Below, piece by piece: positions 57,311 to 64,000 of a stretch of 64,000 bases of DNA (its first letter is position 1; the number at the start of each line of letters is the position of its first letter). Under the pieces are notes generated by a model. It was given only the letters and a program-made list of their open reading frames with translations, searched no databases and had not been told where the DNA came from. Source of the DNA: Synechococcus sp. WH 5701 (GTDB lineage: Bacteria > Cyanobacteriota > Cyanobacteriia > PCC-6307 > Cyanobiaceae); contig NZ_CH724160.1 in NCBI RefSeq assembly GCF_000153045.1, forward strand, positions 124,001-188,000, in the 5' to 3' direction. Both the position numbers and the translations under genes were made by a program.

Positions 57311-58782
57311 GACAGCACTGCAGGGGACACGGCCACGGGCCTGGGATCGGCCGGAGCGGAAGCGAGCGCGGAGGGGCTCTGCAGCAGCTCGCGTACATCG
57401 CTCACCTGGCCGGTCACGGCCGCCGCGGCCACCATCGCCGGGCTCATCAGCAGGGTGCGGCCGGAAGCTGAACCCTGCCGGCCCTTGAAATTGCGGTTGC
57501 TGGAGCTGGCACTGATCTGGCGGCCCTCAAGCCGATCCGGGTTCATCGCCAGGCACATCGAGCAGCCGGGTTCACGCCATTCGAAGCCCGCCTCCTGGAA
57601 CAGCCGGTCGAGGCCCTCCGCCCTGGCCAATGCAGCCACCTGCTCAGAGCCGGGCACCACGAAGGCCTTGATCCCTGGAGCCACCTGGCGGCCCCGGGCC
57701 ACCGCCGCCGCCGAGCGCAGGTCACTGAGGCGGCCATTGGTGCAGCTGCCGATGAAACAGACATCCACCGGCAGCCCCCGAATCGCTGCGCCCGGAGCCA
57801 GATCCATGTAGCGGTAGGCCTCTTCGGCGATCGGGCGCTCCTCTGCGGGCATCTGCTCGGGGGTGGGCACCGTTTCATCCACCCCGATCCCCTGACCCGG
57901 CGTGATCCCCCAGGTGACTGTGGGGGCGATCGTGGCGGCATCGAAGCGCACTTCGTCGTCGAACACCGCGTCAGGCCCGCTGGCGAGGGTGCTCCACCAG
58001 GTCACCGCCCGCTCCCAGGCCGCCCCCTCGGGCGCGAAGGGCCGACCTTTGATGTAGGCGAAGGTGGTGGCATCGGGGTTGACGTAGCCGCAGCGGGCGC
58101 CCCCCTCGATCGCCATGTTGCACAGGGTCATGCGCTCCTCCATCGAGAGGGCCTCGATGCAGGATCCCGCGAATTCATAGGCATAACCCACACCGCCCTT
58201 CACACCCAGACTGCGGATCACGTGGAGAATCAGGTCCTTGGCGAACACGCCCGGCTGCAGGCTGCCCTCCACCAGGATCCTCCGCACCTTGAGCTTGTTC
58301 ATCGCCAGGCTCTGGCTGGCGAGCACATCGCGCACCTGGCTGGTGCCGATGCCGAAGGCGATCGCCCCGAAGGCACCGTGGGTGGAGGTGTGCGAATCAC
58401 CGCAGGCGACCGTCATGCCCGGCTGGCTGAGGCCCAGCTCCGGTGCGATCACATGGACGATGCCCTGGCGGCCGCTGCCAAGGCCATGCAGAGTGATGCC
58501 GTGCTGGGCGCAGTTGCGCTCCAGGGTGGAGAGCATCTCCTCAGCGAGAGAATCAGCGAAGGGACGAGCCTGCGAGGTGGTGGGCACGATGTGATCCACT
58601 GTGGCCACGGTGCGCTCGGGATGGCGCACACCCAGACCCAGCTCCTTCAAGGCAGCAAAGGCCTGGGGGCTGGTCACCTCATGGATCAGGTGCAGACCGA
58701 TGAACAGCTGGGTGGACCCTCCAGGCAGTTCCGCCACGCGATGCCTGTCCCAGACCTTGTCGTACAGCGTGCCGGCGCTCAC
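57307..58782 (-). CDS. leuC: 3-isopropylmalate dehydratase large subunit
   Basis: The 491-aa iron-sulfur subunit of isopropylmalate isomerase. It shows [60 protein letters not shown] and the cluster cysteines in [14 protein letters not shown] and [18 protein letters not shown] at 58782 matches the family start ([11 protein letters not shown]), in preference to the Met six codons upstream. leuD follows with a 4-base overlap; cinA lies 29 bases upstream. Confidence 0.96.
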   Translation of the reverse strand: MSAGTLYDKVWDRHRVAELPGGSTQLFIGLHLIHEVTSPQAFAALKELGLGVRHPERTVATVDHIVPTTSQARPFADSLAEEMLSTLERNCAQHGITLHGLGSGRQGIVHVIAPELGLSQPGMTVACGDSHTSTHGAFGAIAFGIGTSQVRDVLASQSLAMNKLKVRRILVEGSLQPGVFAKDLILHVIRSLGVKGGVGYAYEFAGSCIEALSMEERMTLCNMAIEGGARCGYVNPDATTFAYIKGRPFAPEGAAWERAVTWWSTLASGPDAVFDDEVRFDAATIAPTVTWGITPGQGIGVDETVPTPEQMPAEERPIAEEAYRYMDLAPGAAIRGLPVDVCFIGSCTNGRLSDLRSAAAVARGRQVAPGIKAFVVPGSEQVAALARAEGLDRLFQEAGFEWREPGCSMCLAMNPDRLEGRQISASSSNRNFKGRQGSASGRTLLMSPAMVAAAAVTGQVSDVRELLQSPSALASAPADPRPVAVSPAVLS

Positions 58783-58811
58783 CGTTCCCTCCAAGCCCAA
58801 GACAGGCCAGC

Positions 58812-60104
58812 CTAAGGCGGAGTGGCCTGGCCTTCGGTCTGCGTCTCGGCCAGCAGAAGCAGGCGCAGGCGGTTGAGGGCCTCGCCGGCGCTCACCGTCT
58901 GGATCCAGTCGCGGCTGCGGCCACCGCCGAAACGAACCCCCTCACTGGTGCTGCCCCTGGGCCCTGCCAGGGCGATGTGCACCAGCCCCACCGGCTTCCC
59001 TGGGCTGCCCCCACCAGGGCCAGCGACGCCAGTGAGCGCCAGGGCCCAGGTGCTGCCGGTGAGCCGACGAGCCCCTTCGGCCATGGCGATCGCCACCGGA
59101 TCGCTCACGGCCCCGTGGGCCTCGAGCATGGCGGCGGGCACCCCCAGCAGCCCTTGCTTGACGGCGTTGGCATAGGCGATCACACCGCCGAGGAACACAT
59201 CAGAAGCCCCGGGCACAGCCGTCAGGGCTGCTCCCAGCCCACCGCCGGTGCACGATTCCGCCACTGCCAGCGTCTCCCCCCGTCGCCGCAACAGATCCAG
59301 GCAAAGGGAGGCCTGGCTGTCGTTGTCGATCCCGTAGAACCAGGCCCCCAACCGCTGGCGCAGCTCGGCCTCCACCGGGGCAAGGAACTCCTCGGCCTGC
59401 GGGAGCGTGGGAGCCTGGGCCGTGATCCGCAACTTCACTTCGCCGGTGCCGGCATAGGGCGCCACGGTGGGATTGGACAGCTCCAGCAGGTCGGCCACCT
59501 GCTCCGCCAGGCGCGATTCCCCAGCCCCCCAGAAGCGCAGGATCCGGCTGGCGAAAACCCCCTCGACCAGGCCCTGCCCCCGCAGCCAGGGCGCCGCGGT
59601 GGCGGCCCACATCGCCCGCAGTTCGGAGGGCACTCCGGGGAAGGTGAGCAGGGTGAAACCGGGCCTGGGAGTCCAGATCATGCCGGGGGCCGTGCCCAGC
59701 GGGTTGGGCAACACGCACGCTCCCGCCGGCAGCAGGGCCTGCTTGCGGTTGCTCGGCGAGGGGGCGCGGCCCAGGGCCGCGAACTTGGCCTGGATATCGC
59801 GCCACACCTCAGGCCGCTCCTCGAGCGGAGTGGCGAAGGCGTCGGCCAGGGCCTCGGTGGTGAGGTCATCGGGGGTGGGGCCGAGACCACCGGTGCAGAT
59901 CAGCACCCGGCAGCGCCTGGAGGCCTCCCGCACCATGGCGATCAGACGCTCCCGGTTGTCCCCCACCACCGACTGGCGGTAATGGCGAAGGCCCAGACCC
60001 GCCAGCTGCTCCGCCAGCCAACGGGCATTGCCGTTGAGAATGTTGCCCAGCAGCAGCTCCGTGCCGATGCAGAGAATTTCGGTGCCTCCGCTTTCGCTGC
60101 CCAT
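58812..60104 (-). CDS. cinA: CinA: MoCF-like domain plus nicotinamide-nucleotide amidohydrolase
   Basis: A 430-aa two-domain protein. The N-terminal COG1058 domain starts [20 protein letters not shown] and carries [20 protein letters not shown]; such domains hydrolyse ADP-ribose-type pyrophosphates. The C-terminal CinA domain (from about residue 265) shows [20 protein letters not shown] with the catalytic Ser and [12 protein letters not shown] with the Lys, and deamidates NMN. In competence-active bacteria it is DNA-damage or competence linked; here a pyridine-nucleotide salvage role is likely. Met 60104 is chosen by the family start. Confidence 0.94.
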   Translation of the reverse strand: MGSESGGTEILCIGTELLLGNILNGNARWLAEQLAGLGLRHYRQSVVGDNRERLIAMVREASRRCRVLICTGGLGPTPDDLTTEALADAFATPLEERPEVWRDIQAKFAALGRAPSPSNRKQALLPAGACVLPNPLGTAPGMIWTPRPGFTLLTFPGVPSELRAMWAATAAPWLRGQGLVEGVFASRILRFWGAGESRLAEQVADLLELSNPTVAPYAGTGEVKLRITAQAPTLPQAEEFLAPVEAELRQRLGAWFYGIDNDSQASLCLDLLRRRGETLAVAESCTGGGLGAALTAVPGASDVFLGGVIAYANAVKQGLLGVPAAMLEAHGAVSDPVAIAMAEGARRLTGSTWALALTGVAGPGGGSPGKPVGLVHIALAGPRGSTSEGVRFGGGRSRDWIQTVSAGEALNRLRLLLLAETQTEGQATPP

Positions 60105-60132
60105 GAGTTCAGAGCCGCGGCTGGGCAAGCTC

Positions 60133-61296
60133 TCAGGGCTTCGGGTCACGGCCGGCATCACAGTGGACTGAGTTGGAGGAGGCCGCCGCTGCTGAAGCAG
60201 CTGTGGTGCTGGGGGAGGAATCGGCCGGCAACAGGCGCTGGCGACGGGAGCCCAGCACCGCCCCGATTAGTACTGCGGTGGCGAGCGCCAGCCAGAGGAA
60301 GCGCAGCTCCACATTGGCCGCCACCAGGGCCAGGGCAGCCAGCCACTGGGTGAAGGCGTAGATGATCAGCACCGTGCGGCGATGGCTGAAGCCGGCCCGC
60401 AGCAGCCGGTGGTGGAGATGGCGACGGTCGGGATAGAAGGGGGAGTGACCCTCGCTGAGCCGGCCCATGATCACCGCCGACATGTCGGCCAGGGGCAGGG
60501 AGAGAATCAGCAGTGGGAAGAGCAGGCTGACGGTGGTGAGCCCCTTGGCCGGGCCGACGATGCTGATCGCCGCCAGGGCAAAGCCCAGAAAATAGGAGCC
60601 GCCATCGCCCATGAAGATGCGGGCGGGGTTGAAGTTGTGGCGCAGGAAGCCGAGGCAGGCGCCGGCCAGGGCGGCTGCAAGCAGACCGGCTGCGCTCTGC
60701 TGCAGGCTGAAGCTCACCGAGAGCAGCCCCACCGCTGCGATGCCGCCAACGCCGGCGGCAAGGCCGTCGAGGCCATCGATCCAGTTGATGGCGTTGGTGA
60801 TACCCACCAGCCAGATCACCGTGGCCAGCAGGCTAAGGCTTTCGGGCAGCGAGAAGGCCAGGGACGGCAGACCGAAGAAGCCGAGGGGCAGATCGATCGC
60901 TCCGATCCGCACCCCCTCGCTCCAGACCACCACCGCCACGGCGACCTGGCCGGCCAGGCGCGGCAGGGGCGGGAGGGCGAAGAGGTCATCGGCCAGACCG
61001 ATCACGAAGTAACAGAGCGCTCCGGCCAGGGTGGTCCAGATCAACTGATCCCGGTCCGGGGCCAGGTTGCCGAAGCCACCCAGGGCCCAGGTGAAGGCCA
61101 GGGCCAGGGAAAAGCCCGCCACCATGCCAATCCCCCCCAGCCGCACCATCGGGATATCGTGCTGCTTGCGCGAATCGGGAGGGTCGAAGAGGCCGTAGCG
61201 CAGCCCTATTGTCCGCACCAGCGGCACGATCAGCGCCGTGAGCAGAGCCGCGATCAGAAAGGTGAGGAGGGCCGCAGGGAGCGGACTGGCGGCCAT
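60133..61296 (-). CDS. WecA/TagO-type UDP-GlcNAc:polyprenyl-phosphate transferase
   Basis: A 387-aa membrane protein of the MraY/WecA family with ten or eleven helices. Characteristic stretches are [20 protein letters not shown] and GGIGM near the start, [17 protein letters not shown] [18 protein letters not shown], the catalytic loop [39 protein letters not shown], and [20 protein letters not shown] with [10 protein letters not shown] (the His-rich loop of WecA). It would start synthesis of a lipid-linked glycan, possibly O-antigen or other surface polysaccharide. MraY itself is a less likely match because the HHRLL loop is WecA-like. Confidence 0.88.
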   Translation of the reverse strand: MAASPLPAALLTFLIAALLTALIVPLVRTIGLRYGLFDPPDSRKQHDIPMVRLGGIGMVAGFSLALAFTWALGGFGNLAPDRDQLIWTTLAGALCYFVIGLADDLFALPPLPRLAGQVAVAVVVWSEGVRIGAIDLPLGFFGLPSLAFSLPESLSLLATVIWLVGITNAINWIDGLDGLAAGVGGIAAVGLLSVSFSLQQSAAGLLAAALAGACLGFLRHNFNPARIFMGDGGSYFLGFALAAISIVGPAKGLTTVSLLFPLLILSLPLADMSAVIMGRLSEGHSPFYPDRRHLHHRLLRAGFSHRRTVLIIYAFTQWLAALALVAANVELRFLWLALATAVLIGAVLGSRRQRLLPADSSPSTTAASAAAASSNSVHCDAGRDPKP

Positions 61297-61333
61297 GCTC
61301 ACGAGCAACGCGCACTGATCGTGTCAGCAGGAC

Positions 61334-61435
61334 ATGGCGACCACCCGCTGCCGACCCAAGGCCAGGGGCTGGGCAACGCTGGCGGCAACGTCGCGGGGGG
61401 AGCCATGGAAGAACCTGATCGAGGGCAAAGCTTAG
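61334..61435 (+). CDS. Candidate 33-aa protein
   Basis: A short open frame, MATTRCRPKARGWATLAATS then RGEPWKNLIEGKA, begins with ATG behind an AGGA-like sequence and stops ten bases before the convergent glyA stop. The second half looks protein-like and basic at the start. Random open frames of this size are common in GC-rich DNA, so support is weak. No function can be given. Confidence 0.3.
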   Translation: MATTRCRPKARGWATLAATSRGEPWKNLIEGKA

Positions 61436-61444
61436 GCAGTGGGG

Positions 61445-62764
61445 TCAGGCCGGCAGGGGAATGCGGCTCGGCCCGTAGAGCGGATGGCGCTCGCAGAGGG
61501 CACGCACGCGCTCACGGCAGCGCAGCTCGATGACGCTGTCATCGGAATGGAGAAGCCGGTCCGCAATCACATCGGCCACCTCGGCGAAGTCGTCGGCATC
61601 GAAGCCGCGGGTGGTGAGGGCGGCGGTGCCAAGGCGCAGACCACTGGTGACGAAGGGCGATTCAGGATCGAACGGCACGGTGTTCTTGTTGGCCGTGATG
61701 TTCACTTCGCTCACCAGCAGGTCGGCCACCTTGCCGGTGAGGCCGATCGAGCGCAGGTCGAGCAGCACCAGGTGGTTGTCGGTACCACCGGAGACCACGG
61801 CGATGCCGCGCTCCTGGATCCGGGCGGCCAGGGCCTGGGCATTGCGGATCACCTGCTGGCTGTAGGTCCGGAAGGAGGGCTGCAGGGCCTCACCGAAGGC
61901 CACCGCCTTCGCGGCCACCACATGCTCGAGAGGGCCACCCTGGCTACCGGGGAAGACGGCCTTGTCGAAGCGCTTGCCGAACTCGGCGTCATTGCAGAGG
62001 ATCAGCCCGCCACGGGGCCCACGCAGGGTCTTGTGGGTGGTGGTGGTGACCACATGGCAATGGGGGATGGGGCTGGGATGGGCCCCTGCCGCCACCAGGC
62101 CGGCGATGTGGGCCATGTCAGCCAGCAGGAAGGCATCGACGGAATCAGCAATCGAGCGGAAAGCCTCGAAGTCGATCGTGCGGGGGTAGGCGGAGTAGCC
62201 GCAGATGATCAGCCGGGGGCGGTGCTGCTCGGCCAGGGCCCGGATGGCGTCGTAGTCGAGCTGGTTGGTGTGGGGATCGACGCCGTAATGGACGGCCTTG
62301 AACCATTTGCCCGACACATTCACCGGCGAGCCATGGGTGAGGTGTCCGCCATGGGAAAGGTCCATGCCCAGGATCGTGTCGCCGGGCTGGAGCAGGGCCA
62401 GGAATACGGCGAAGTTGGCCTGGGCACCGCTGTGGGGCTGCACGTTCGCCCAGGCGGCCCCGAACAGCTGGCGGGCCCGGGCAATGGCCAGCTCCTCGAT
62501 CGCATCAACATGCTCACAGCCGCCGTAGTACCGCTTGTGGGGCAGACCTTCGGCGTACTTGTTGGTGAGTACCGATCCCTGGGCCTCCATCACGGCCCTG
62601 GAGGCGAAGTTCTCGCTGGCGATCAGCTCGAGATGAGTCTGCTGACGCTCCAGCTCACGGCCGATCAGGGCGGCGATGGCGGGATCACCGGCCGCCAGGG
62701 ACTGGTTCAGGGGCGTACCGGTGGAATCCACAATGGTGTCGACGGAGGGGCGTGAGGGTTTCAT
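61445..62764 (-). CDS. glyA: Serine hydroxymethyltransferase
   Basis: It interconverts serine and glycine with tetrahydrofolate and supplies methylenetetrahydrofolate, also needed by ThyX. The 439-aa PLP enzyme shows [60 protein letters not shown], and the PLP lysine in [17 protein letters not shown]. The C-terminal domain ends [16 protein letters not shown] terminator and tRNA-Arg lie upstream in the same orientation but are a separate unit. Confidence 0.97.
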   Translation of the reverse strand: MKPSRPSVDTIVDSTGTPLNQSLAAGDPAIAALIGRELERQQTHLELIASENFASRAVMEAQGSVLTNKYAEGLPHKRYYGGCEHVDAIEELAIARARQLFGAAWANVQPHSGAQANFAVFLALLQPGDTILGMDLSHGGHLTHGSPVNVSGKWFKAVHYGVDPHTNQLDYDAIRALAEQHRPRLIICGYSAYPRTIDFEAFRSIADSVDAFLLADMAHIAGLVAAGAHPSPIPHCHVVTTTTHKTLRGPRGGLILCNDAEFGKRFDKAVFPGSQGGPLEHVVAAKAVAFGEALQPSFRTYSQQVIRNAQALAARIQERGIAVVSGGTDNHLVLLDLRSIGLTGKVADLLVSEVNITANKNTVPFDPESPFVTSGLRLGTAALTTRGFDADDFAEVADVIADRLLHSDDSVIELRCRERVRALCERHPLYGPSRIPLPA

Positions 62765-62828
62765 CGTAAGAAATCATCCCAGCGCTCCTGCCGGCCCCCT
62801 GGGAAGCAGCGGGGAATGCCAAACCAAG

Positions 62829-62854
62829 AAAAAACCGTCCGGTTTCGGACGGTT
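62829..62854 (-). terminator. Rho-independent terminator after tRNA-Arg
   Basis: On the minus strand AACCGTCCG and CGGACGGTT pair (62846-62854 with 62833-62841) around a short loop and lead into a T-rich tract (TTTTCTT). It follows the tRNA 3' end by seven bases. Confidence 0.88.
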
Positions 62855-62860
62855 GAGAAG

Positions 62861-62934
62861 CGCGCCTGGAGAGATTCGAACTCCCGACCCTCTGATCCGT
62901 AGTCAGATGCTCTAATCCGCTGAGCTACAAGCGC
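62861..62934 (-). tRNA. tRNA-Arg (ACG anticodon)
   Basis: A 74-nt cloverleaf: acceptor GCGCTTG with CAGGCGC, D arm around AGCGGATTAGA, anticodon stem TCTGA/TCAGA with loop CTACGGA (anticodon ACG, read as ICG), and T arm with TTCGAAT. The discriminator is G. CCA is not encoded. Confidence 0.96.
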
Positions 62935-63030
62935 CTACCTCTGCATTCTCACCGCACGGGGGGGCCATCCGTCAACTGTCGCCGGGGCACAATCGAGCCA
63001 GCCACCACAGGCTCTGCGTCTCCTCTCCCC

Positions 63031-63288
63031 ATGCCGATCCGCTGGTACGGCCCCGCCGACCCCGCCGACCCCACCTACTGCCACTACGAGCGGGTGGTGA
63101 ACCTCTGCCTCCACGGCGGTCTGTTCGCTGCCGTGAACACGGGTTTGTGGTTCGTTCAGGGGCTGCGCCATCCCTGGGCCCACCTGGGCTGGCTGAGCCT
63201 GGCCTGGGGGGCGCTCTGGCTGCTGCACCTCATCATCGTGTTGCGGCTGCGGCCACGAACCCAGACGCTCGACCAAGGTGAAGCCTGA
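63031..63288 (+). CDS. Small two-helix membrane protein
   Basis: An 85-aa protein: PIRWYGPADPADPTYCHYER at the start, then two hydrophobic helices (LHGGLFAAVNTGLWFVQGL and LGWLSLAWGALWLLHLIIV) and a short hydrophilic tail. The layout resembles 2TM-domain proteins. It has an ATG start and is followed after 15 bases by the DUF3181 gene, so the two may be cotranscribed. Function unknown. Confidence 0.72.
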   Translation: MPIRWYGPADPADPTYCHYERVVNLCLHGGLFAAVNTGLWFVQGLRHPWAHLGWLSLAWGALWLLHLIIVLRLRPRTQTLDQGEA

Positions 63289-63303
63289 GCGCATAACAGT
63301 CCA

Positions 63304-63594
63304 GTGAGCCTGACGGCAACGGAACTCGAGGAGCTGAGCCTGGCCCTGGCGGACCGCCTGTACATCCAGGTGGCCAGCTGGCATCTCTACCTGGGCGATG
63401 CCGGTCTGGCGATGACCCTGGCGATCGAATGCGCTGCCCGGCTCGATCAGGGGCCAGGGGTCTGCGCCCGCCAGGCCCTCGAAGCAGTCCAGGTACCGAT
63501 CGGCGGAGGCTCCAGCCGTCTGCCCCTGGCCCGCCTGCTCCCCCCGGGGCAGTTGCGCGATCTTGAGGACGTGCTTGAGAACGTGGGGCGCTGA
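63304..63594 (+). CDS. DUF3181-like cyanobacterial protein
   Basis: A 96-aa soluble protein with the pattern ALADRLYIQVASWHLYLGDA, then LAMTLAIECAARL and VQVPIGGGSSRLPLARLLPP. The WHLYLxDA and GGGxxxxPLAxLLP elements match DUF3181, a family restricted to cyanobacteria. Start is GTG at 63304. Its function is unknown; it is probably helical and cytosolic. Confidence 0.82.
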   Translation: MSLTATELEELSLALADRLYIQVASWHLYLGDAGLAMTLAIECAARLDQGPGVCARQALEAVQVPIGGGSSRLPLARLLPPGQLRDLEDVLENVGR

Positions 63595-63689
63595 GCCCCC
63601 CAGGATGTGGCGCCGCGGCTGAAGAAGCACGACAGTGCCGGCGAGGGCGTTGCGCTGCGAATAAGGTTCAAAACCGTTGCAGGCGTTGG

Positions 63690-63956
63690 ATGCTGGTCAT
63701 CGAGGTCACCAATGCCCGAGAGGTGGTCCGTCAGCGCATCGGCCCCCTGGGCGGCCGCTTGATCGGCAAGGTCGTCGACGCCGAGGCCCAGGTGGAGAAG
63801 GCGCTGATCCAGGAACTGGAGAACGCCTTTCGCGATTTCGGTATCGAAGCGCGGATCTTCTCGGTGGATGGCCCCCAGATGCTCGGCCGCAGCCGCATGG
63901 AGATCCCGGTGCAGGTGCGCGAGGAACGCCGGGTGACCCTCAGGAACTCCGACTGA
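63690..63956 (+). CDS. Conserved short protein, function unknown
   Basis: An 88-aa soluble protein (MLVIEVTNAREVVRQRIGPL, then GRLIGKVVDAEAQVEKALI, QELENAFRDFGIEARIFSVD, ending REERRVTLRNSD). The strand-helix-strand pattern and the conserved-looking end suggest a real gene common to cyanobacteria, but I cannot name the family. ATG 63690 is the only reasonable start. Its last 17 bases overlap the possible gene running off the right edge. Confidence 0.72.
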   Translation: MLVIEVTNAREVVRQRIGPLGGRLIGKVVDAEAQVEKALIQELENAFRDFGIEARIFSVDGPQMLGRSRMEIPVQVREERRVTLRNSD

Positions 63957-63999
63957 AACGCGCGCGCAGCTGCTGCGCCAGATCACTGGCCTCGGGCAC
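63940..63999 (-). CDS. Possible 3' end of a gene continuing beyond the window
   Basis: Reading inward from the right edge on the minus strand, one frame runs VPEASDLAQQLRARFSRSS to a TGA at 63942-63940. The polar helical end would fit the tail of a larger protein; in related genomes I recall a MurJ-type (mviN) gene in this neighbourhood, but 19 residues cannot decide it. Confidence 0.35.
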   Translation of the reverse strand: MPEASDLAQQLRARFSRSS

Positions 64000-64000
64000 C

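Overview
The window comes from a high-GC unicellular picocyanobacterium of the Synechococcus/Cyanobium lineage. It carries photosystem II genes (psbA, psbO, psbH, psbN, psbI), crtR, ntcA, ictB-type and ycf-type genes, and many short proteins known only from cyanobacteria. The octamer GCGATCGC (HIP1) recurs, for example at 1299, 9820, 41412 and 59086. Genes are packed closely, with many 1-8 bp start/stop overlaps and several convergent pairs that overlap at their 3' ends.

Layout. 1-9,700: 3' part of psbA (D1 with Glu130), an SBF-type transporter, aroC, a KDPG-aldolase homologue, ftsH, sat, psbO, coaBC. 9,700-15,700: tRNA-Ala, short conserved proteins, pyrB, mpg, a creatininase-family protein, gatC, crtR. 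15,700-19,900: a compact arsenic-type resistance locus made of gapdh-arsJ, facing a permease-thioredoxin pair and followed by arsR, with matching candidate operators. 19,900-23,670: a phosphate-sensing block (phoR, phoB, a PtrA-like CRP regulator, pstS) with candidate Pho boxes. 23,800-29,700: a Nif11 protein, a ParB-like protein, a cobalamin riboswitch driving hupE, tRNA-Leu, ycf66, ileS.

29,732-32,475 is the only loosely packed, accessory-looking stretch. It holds a ribbon-helix-helix gene, two unrecognised small ORFs, two near-perfect hairpins, and a decayed fusion of a glycosyltransferase with a glycogen-debranching-enzyme tail. 32,476-49,900 returns to core genes: FIST sensor, trmB, ictB, a BadF-type kinase, glmM, a lytic transglycosylase, an NIL-ferredoxin, a membrane thioredoxin, thyX, dcd, a cobalamin adenosyltransferase homologue lacking its P-loop lysine, ntcA with a near-canonical NtcA-activated promoter, DUF3084, a YqgF-like protein, pth, tatA and psbH. 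50,000-64,000 contains psbN, a GH38 alpha-mannosidase, psbI, an LptD-like DUF3769 protein, leuDC, cinA, a WecA-like transferase, glyA, tRNA-Arg and short conserved proteins.

The genes that visibly work together are the arsenate-extrusion pair (GAPDH and ArsJ) with its regulator, the PhoR/PhoB/PtrA/PstS phosphate circuit, cobalt uptake under B12 control, dUMP/dTMP synthesis (dcd with thyX), and photosystem II assembly and repair (psbA, psbO, psbH, psbI, psbN, ftsH). I saw no CRISPR array, intact insertion sequence, rRNA operon or prophage. No clearly new multi-gene system is evident. The most unusual items are the arsenic locus with shared operators, the accessory stretch at 29.7-32.5 kb, the P-loop-less adenosyltransferase homologue and the Nif11/ParB-like pair.
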